Source: Schizophyllum amplum
Taxonomy: Eukaryota; Basidiomycota; Agaricomycetes; Agaricales; Schizophyllaceae
Direction: 5' to 3'
NCBI GenBank assembly: GCA_007026445.1
Contig: VDMD01000007.1
Location: forward strand, 558,001-622,000
DNA length: 64,000 bases
Shown: positions 60,396-64,000 of the stretch, in pieces
How positions within the stretch are numbered: the first letter of the stretch is position 1
Layout: every line of letters begins with the position of its first letter
The notes under the pieces: generated by a model
What the model was told of the DNA's origin: nothing
The model's input: only the letters and a program-made list of their open reading frames with translations
Database searches by the model: none
Translations under genes and position numbers: made by a program

Positions 60396-61870
60396 ATGTC
60401 GTTCTTCTCGACGCCCGCATCGTCGTCCTCTGCGGAGAAGGATGTGGAGATGCCAGACCCGCCCTCGGACTCTATATCCTCCATATCGTTTTCCCCACAG
60501 GCAGACTATCTTGCTGTCGGCAGCTGGGACAACAGTGTGCGTACACTGTTAAACTACGCGTCCAACACGCGCGCTCACGTCGCCCCAACCCCCAGGTCCG
60601 CATCTACGAGGTCGGCGCCGGCGGGCAGTCGCAGGGGAAAGCGCTCTACCAACATCAGGGCCCCGTGATGGGCGTGTGCTGGAATAAGGTGCGTGAATGA
60701 CGCGTCGCGCGCCTGCGACTGTGCTGATCAGCTCGCGCAGGAGGGGAACAAGGTCTTCTCGGGCGGCGCGGACAACGCGGGGCGCATGTTCGACGTTGCC
60801 ACGGGGCAGGCGACGCAGGTCGCGCAGCACGACATGCCGATCAAGGCCGTGCGGTGGATAGACGCCCCGCAGGCGGGCATCCTCGCGACCGCGAGCTGGG
60901 ACAAGACCATCAAGGTGTGTAATCACTTTGTGCCGAGACCTCCAACGCTGACGCGCGCTCGCTTGCAGTATTGGGACTTGAGGGCACCGACGCCCGTAGC
61001 GAGCGTGACGTGCCCGGAGCGCGTGTACACCTTCGACGTGCAGTTTCCGCTCATGGTCGTGGGCACGGCGGAGCGCCACATCCAAATATTCAATCTCAGC
61101 AACCCCAGCACGCCATACAAGGTCGCTACTCGAGCTCAAGTCCGTCCTCTCTTCGTTGCTCATGATTTGCTCAGTCAATACAATCGCCGTTGAAGTGGCA
61201 AACACGTGTTGTCTCCTGCTTCACGACGTCTGCGAACAGCGGTTTTGCGGTGGGGAGTATCGAGGGACGCGTCGCCATCCAGTACGTGCGATATCCTGTG
61301 CATTGTCTTTGTATTCGCTGACCACTTCATAGATACGTCGAAGAGAAGGACTCAGCGTACGCCGTGTTCGAGTATTCTATCATTCTTTCGCCTGACGTCA
61401 TGCAGAAATAACTTCTCCTTCAAATGCCACCGGCGGGACAGCCAACCAAACACCAAGGATCAGTCGCTTGTATACTCCGTCAACGACATCTCCTTCCATC
61501 CCGTACACGGCACATTTTCAACTTGCGGTACGCTCGGAAACATCCCTTTGCGTGCACAGACCTCTGACACCCAACAGGCGCCGACGGCACCATTCACTTT
61601 TGGGATAAGGACGCGCGCACCCGCCTCAAATGTGAGTCTGGCTTTTCTTGGAGTGTCTACATCACTGACAATCGCTGCTCGTCTTCAGCCTTCGATGCCC
61701 AGCCAGGACCCATCACGACGACGGCCTTCAACCGCACGGGCAACATCTTCGCCTACGCCGTTTCCTACGACTGGTCGAAGGGCCACTCTGGCAACACGCC
61801 CGGCCATCCGAACAAAATCATGCTGCACGCCTGCAAAGACGAGGAGGTCAAGAAGCGCCCTAAGAAGTGA
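60396..61870 (+). CDS. RAE1: RAE1/Gle2 mRNA export factor
   Basis: Rae1/Gle2 is a seven-blade WD40 protein that binds the GLEBS motif of Nup98/Nup116 in nuclear pores and takes part in mRNA export. The start is [22 protein letters not shown] blades include [103 protein letters not shown] and [29 protein letters not shown] and the short C-terminal strand before KKRPKK are typical. About nine exons with short introns. Annotation is secure. Confidence 0.95.
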
Positions 61871-62220
61871 GTTAGTTTATTTGCTGTGGGCAGAGAGTGG
61901 GCTCGGGGCGTGTGCACTGGGTGGGCTGTCAGATGCGTTATGTGATGCGTCCGGCGCTTGCTGACTCGACATGACGACGAGTCGTTTGTCTTGCTTTTGC
62001 TGTTGCTATGTATTCTACTTTTTTTGTCAAATGCGAGTTTTGCCACTGCATACTGTTATGGCCCAGGTGCCTGTTCTTCCTATCTGGCGACAGGGTTGTA
62101 TCCAGCTCTCGTGCAGTTCCTCGGGCAGCGGGCATCCCTCTGGTATAGCTCCACTCACAATACAAAATGTCTACCTACCTTCAGAGTCCGTGCTATTCTC
62201 TGCACAGCCAAGCAGATGCA
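61871..62220. other. Convergent 3' flanks of RAE1 and F-box gene
   Basis: 350 bp between facing stop codons. No gene seen. Confidence 0.5.
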
Positions 62221-63531
62221 CTAGGTAAACAAGGTGTCCTCCTCATCGTCCGACTGTCCTTCTGTCGGCCATGGATCCAGTCGCACCATCTTTTCGACCG
62301 CAATCCCAGCCTCGGACGCGTAAGATTGGAACTCCGAAATATCCATGGTGGTACCGAGGCGCAGCGTCAGATTGCGTCGATGCTGAAGCTCTCGCCAGTC
62401 CGCTAATTCGTCGATCATCGTGTACGCGCTGTCGTCCTCGTCGAACAAGAACGTGACACGCAGTAAATCCGGCCAGTTCCCCCTCTGCGGCCTCAAGTGC
62501 CTCAAGAGGTGCGGGCAGCCTGCAGCCTCGCCGATATACGCGAAATCCCGCACGGTGGGGAATGCGGCCATGAAGAGTGGGTACAACGCGTCCGAGAACT
62601 CGTTCCCGACACATGCGAATCTCTCGAGTTTGGGAAACACCGGCGCGACGGCGTTCGCGGGCCACAGCGCGTCGAGGTCGTCGTTGTGCACGTCCTTGAG
62701 CGCGAGCGCGACGAGCCCTTGCGCTTCAATGCGCGTCAGAAGCTCGGAGTACGAGTGTCCGAGCACGCACTTGAGCCGCAGGGAGCGCAGCGCGGGCAGC
62801 GGGATGCGCCCGACCGTCAACACCGGGGGCCACTGGTTTGGCTCGAGATACCCGTAGATGGAGAGGTGGGTGAGGGCAGGGGAGCAGGTCAGGAGCGAGC
62901 GCAGCAACGCGTAGGAGAAGCGGATGCGGCGGGTAAGGTCGAGGTGGAGGGTGACAACGCCGACGAGGCTCGGGCGGCAGACGAGGAGGGCGAAGCCGCG
63001 GAGCCGAACGAAGGCGGGTGCGCAGGCTGGGTCGACGAAGATCTGCGGGGGCGCCTTGTCGCCCAAAGCGGGCGTCTCCGCTCCCTCGATGGCCTCCACG
63101 ATGGTGCAGACGCGCCGTAGCTGTGCGCACGTAGTTATGTGGCGCAGCGAGTTAAAGAGGGCGCCTTGGATGTTATCCAGGAGCGCGTTGACGGATACGG
63201 TGGCCCAGCGGGCGGATGTGGGCATGATGAGGGCGAGCGTTTCCGGGTCCTCCGACTCGGATAAACGGACATGCAGTTCTGCGCTTTCCGAACGCGCGAG
63301 GTACGCCGCAATTTTATCGCGCGGGCTTCGGCTTTCGATGTGGCACCAGAGAAGCGCGGTGCCGAGAGCGACGTGGCGCCAATAATTGTTTACTGCGCTG
63401 ACTAGGAGCTCAAACGGGTGCGTCGGCGCAGGCTCGTCGTCGTACGGGTCCTGACTGTCATAATGCGCCATACGCTGACCGATAATAAAGACATGGGCAA
63501 GGATCTCGACTGGAAAGGTAGAGAAGGCCAT
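62221..63531 (-). CDS. F-box protein (single exon)
   Basis: An uninterrupted frame of 436 residues. The N-terminal F-box core is FSTFPVEILAHVFIIGQRM, with an insert (SQDPYDDEPAPTHPFE) before NNYWRHVALGTALLWCHIES, the second half of the motif in this fungal family. The remainder is leucine-rich (LRGFALLVCRPSLVGVVTLH, LLRSLLTCSPALTHLSIYGY, LRSLRLKCVLGHSYSELLTR) and fits an LRR-like substrate domain. A short acidic tail ends EEDTLFT. The absence of introns is unusual for this window. It is a candidate SCF substrate receptor; the target is unknown. Confidence 0.85.
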   Translation of the reverse strand: MAFSTFPVEILAHVFIIGQRMAHYDSQDPYDDEPAPTHPFELLVSAVNNYWRHVALGTALLWCHIESRSPRDKIAAYLARSESAELHVRLSESEDPETLALIMPTSARWATVSVNALLDNIQGALFNSLRHITTCAQLRRVCTIVEAIEGAETPALGDKAPPQIFVDPACAPAFVRLRGFALLVCRPSLVGVVTLHLDLTRRIRFSYALLRSLLTCSPALTHLSIYGYLEPNQWPPVLTVGRIPLPALRSLRLKCVLGHSYSELLTRIEAQGLVALALKDVHNDDLDALWPANAVAPVFPKLERFACVGNEFSDALYPLFMAAFPTVRDFAYIGEAAGCPHLLRHLRPQRGNWPDLLRVTFLFDEDDSAYTMIDELADWRELQHRRNLTLRLGTTMDISEFQSYASEAGIAVEKMVRLDPWPTEGQSDDEEDTLFT

Positions 63532-64000
63532 AACCTATATGAGGCAGTGGTCAATGATCGGCAATGAGATACGAGTGGGTACGCTCACTGGAAGCAGCGT
63601 ATGCGCTAGTAGGCTGCCCACGTACTTGCTGTGTGACGCGGAGGCAATGTGAAGGGGGAGGCCTGGGCAAGTGTGGGCTGCTGGAAGGAGACTCTCTGTT
63701 GATCTGTGGACATAGAAGCAGTCTACCCGAGGTTTGCCTGGGCGCAAGGTGTACGCAGGCGGCAGGAAGATGGGCGTGGGTTACATAAAGGATTTTGGGG
63801 GTCGCCCGACTGAATGGCGCTCACCTTCCCTTGTATCAAACCTGTCATGCTTTAGTGATGACGACTGGCTTCATACCTCTGACTTACCATATATGAAGAA
63901 TGACGCCTAACGGATGCTCGAAGGGCGAGAGCACGCCGGGGTGGCAGAAGGTCAACCTGGGTGATTCTGGGTCGGCCCGGAGGAGCTCTAGACTCGGTTT
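63532..64000. other. Upstream region of F-box gene, window end
   Basis: No supported gene in the last 469 bp. Confidence 0.5.

Overview
The window looks like nuclear DNA of an Agaricomycete (mushroom-forming basidiomycete). Genes are dense on both strands and cut by many roughly 50-60 bp introns with GTGCGT/GTAAGT-type donors. The gene content also points there: FunK1 fungal kinases, a DUF6699 protein, an Ncp1-type protein, a lineage-typical seven-helix membrane protein, small thaumatin-like proteins and a membrane-anchored GH17 glucanase. No rRNA, tRNA, CRISPR array or recognisable transposon was seen. Gene models were built by hand by joining exons whose reading phases agree and whose product matches the family.

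Layout. 1-8.5 kb holds housekeeping genes: TAN1 (tRNA acetylation adaptor, -), an F-box protein (+), eIF5 (+), a double DUF427 protein (-) and VPS51 (-). 9.4-13.5 kb holds thaumatin-like protein 1 (+), a truncated FunK1 5' end (+) and an intact ECM3/auxin-efflux-type transporter (-). 14-22 kb holds YIP4-like (-), proteasome RPT2 (+), a GMC oxidoreductase (+) and a GH17 glucanase (-). 23-30 kb holds a small PPxY membrane protein (-), a decayed transporter copy (+) and intact FunK1-B (-). 30-34 kb holds a CRAL-TRIO protein (-) and a Sac7-like RhoGAP (-). 35-42 kb holds the second PPxY membrane gene (+), FunK1-C (+), a DUF6699 gene (+) and thaumatin-like protein 2 (+). 43-50 kb holds a SUN-domain protein (+) and a frameshifted FunK1-D (+). 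50-64 kb holds a proline iminopeptidase (-), a PPP-like phosphatase (-), pectate lyase (+), a 7TM protein (-), an Ncp1-like coiled-coil protein (+), RAE1 (+) and an F-box protein (-).

The main feature of interest is duplication. Four gene families recur between 9 and 50 kb: FunK1 (four copies in four states), transporter (one intact, one dead), PPxY membrane gene (two nearly identical inverted copies) and thaumatin-like protein (two copies with different intron positions). Duplicated blocks sit among single-copy essential genes. At two loci a FunK1 and a transporter are convergent, and the loci have decayed reciprocally: one keeps the transporter, the other keeps the kinase. FunK1-C looks like a mosaic of a FunK1-A-type 5' end and a FunK1-B-type core. 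Secreted or wall-facing products (thaumatin-like proteins, GH17, pectate lyase, GMC oxidase) suggest a wall and plant-material lifestyle. Nothing in the sequence shows that the genes act as one pathway.
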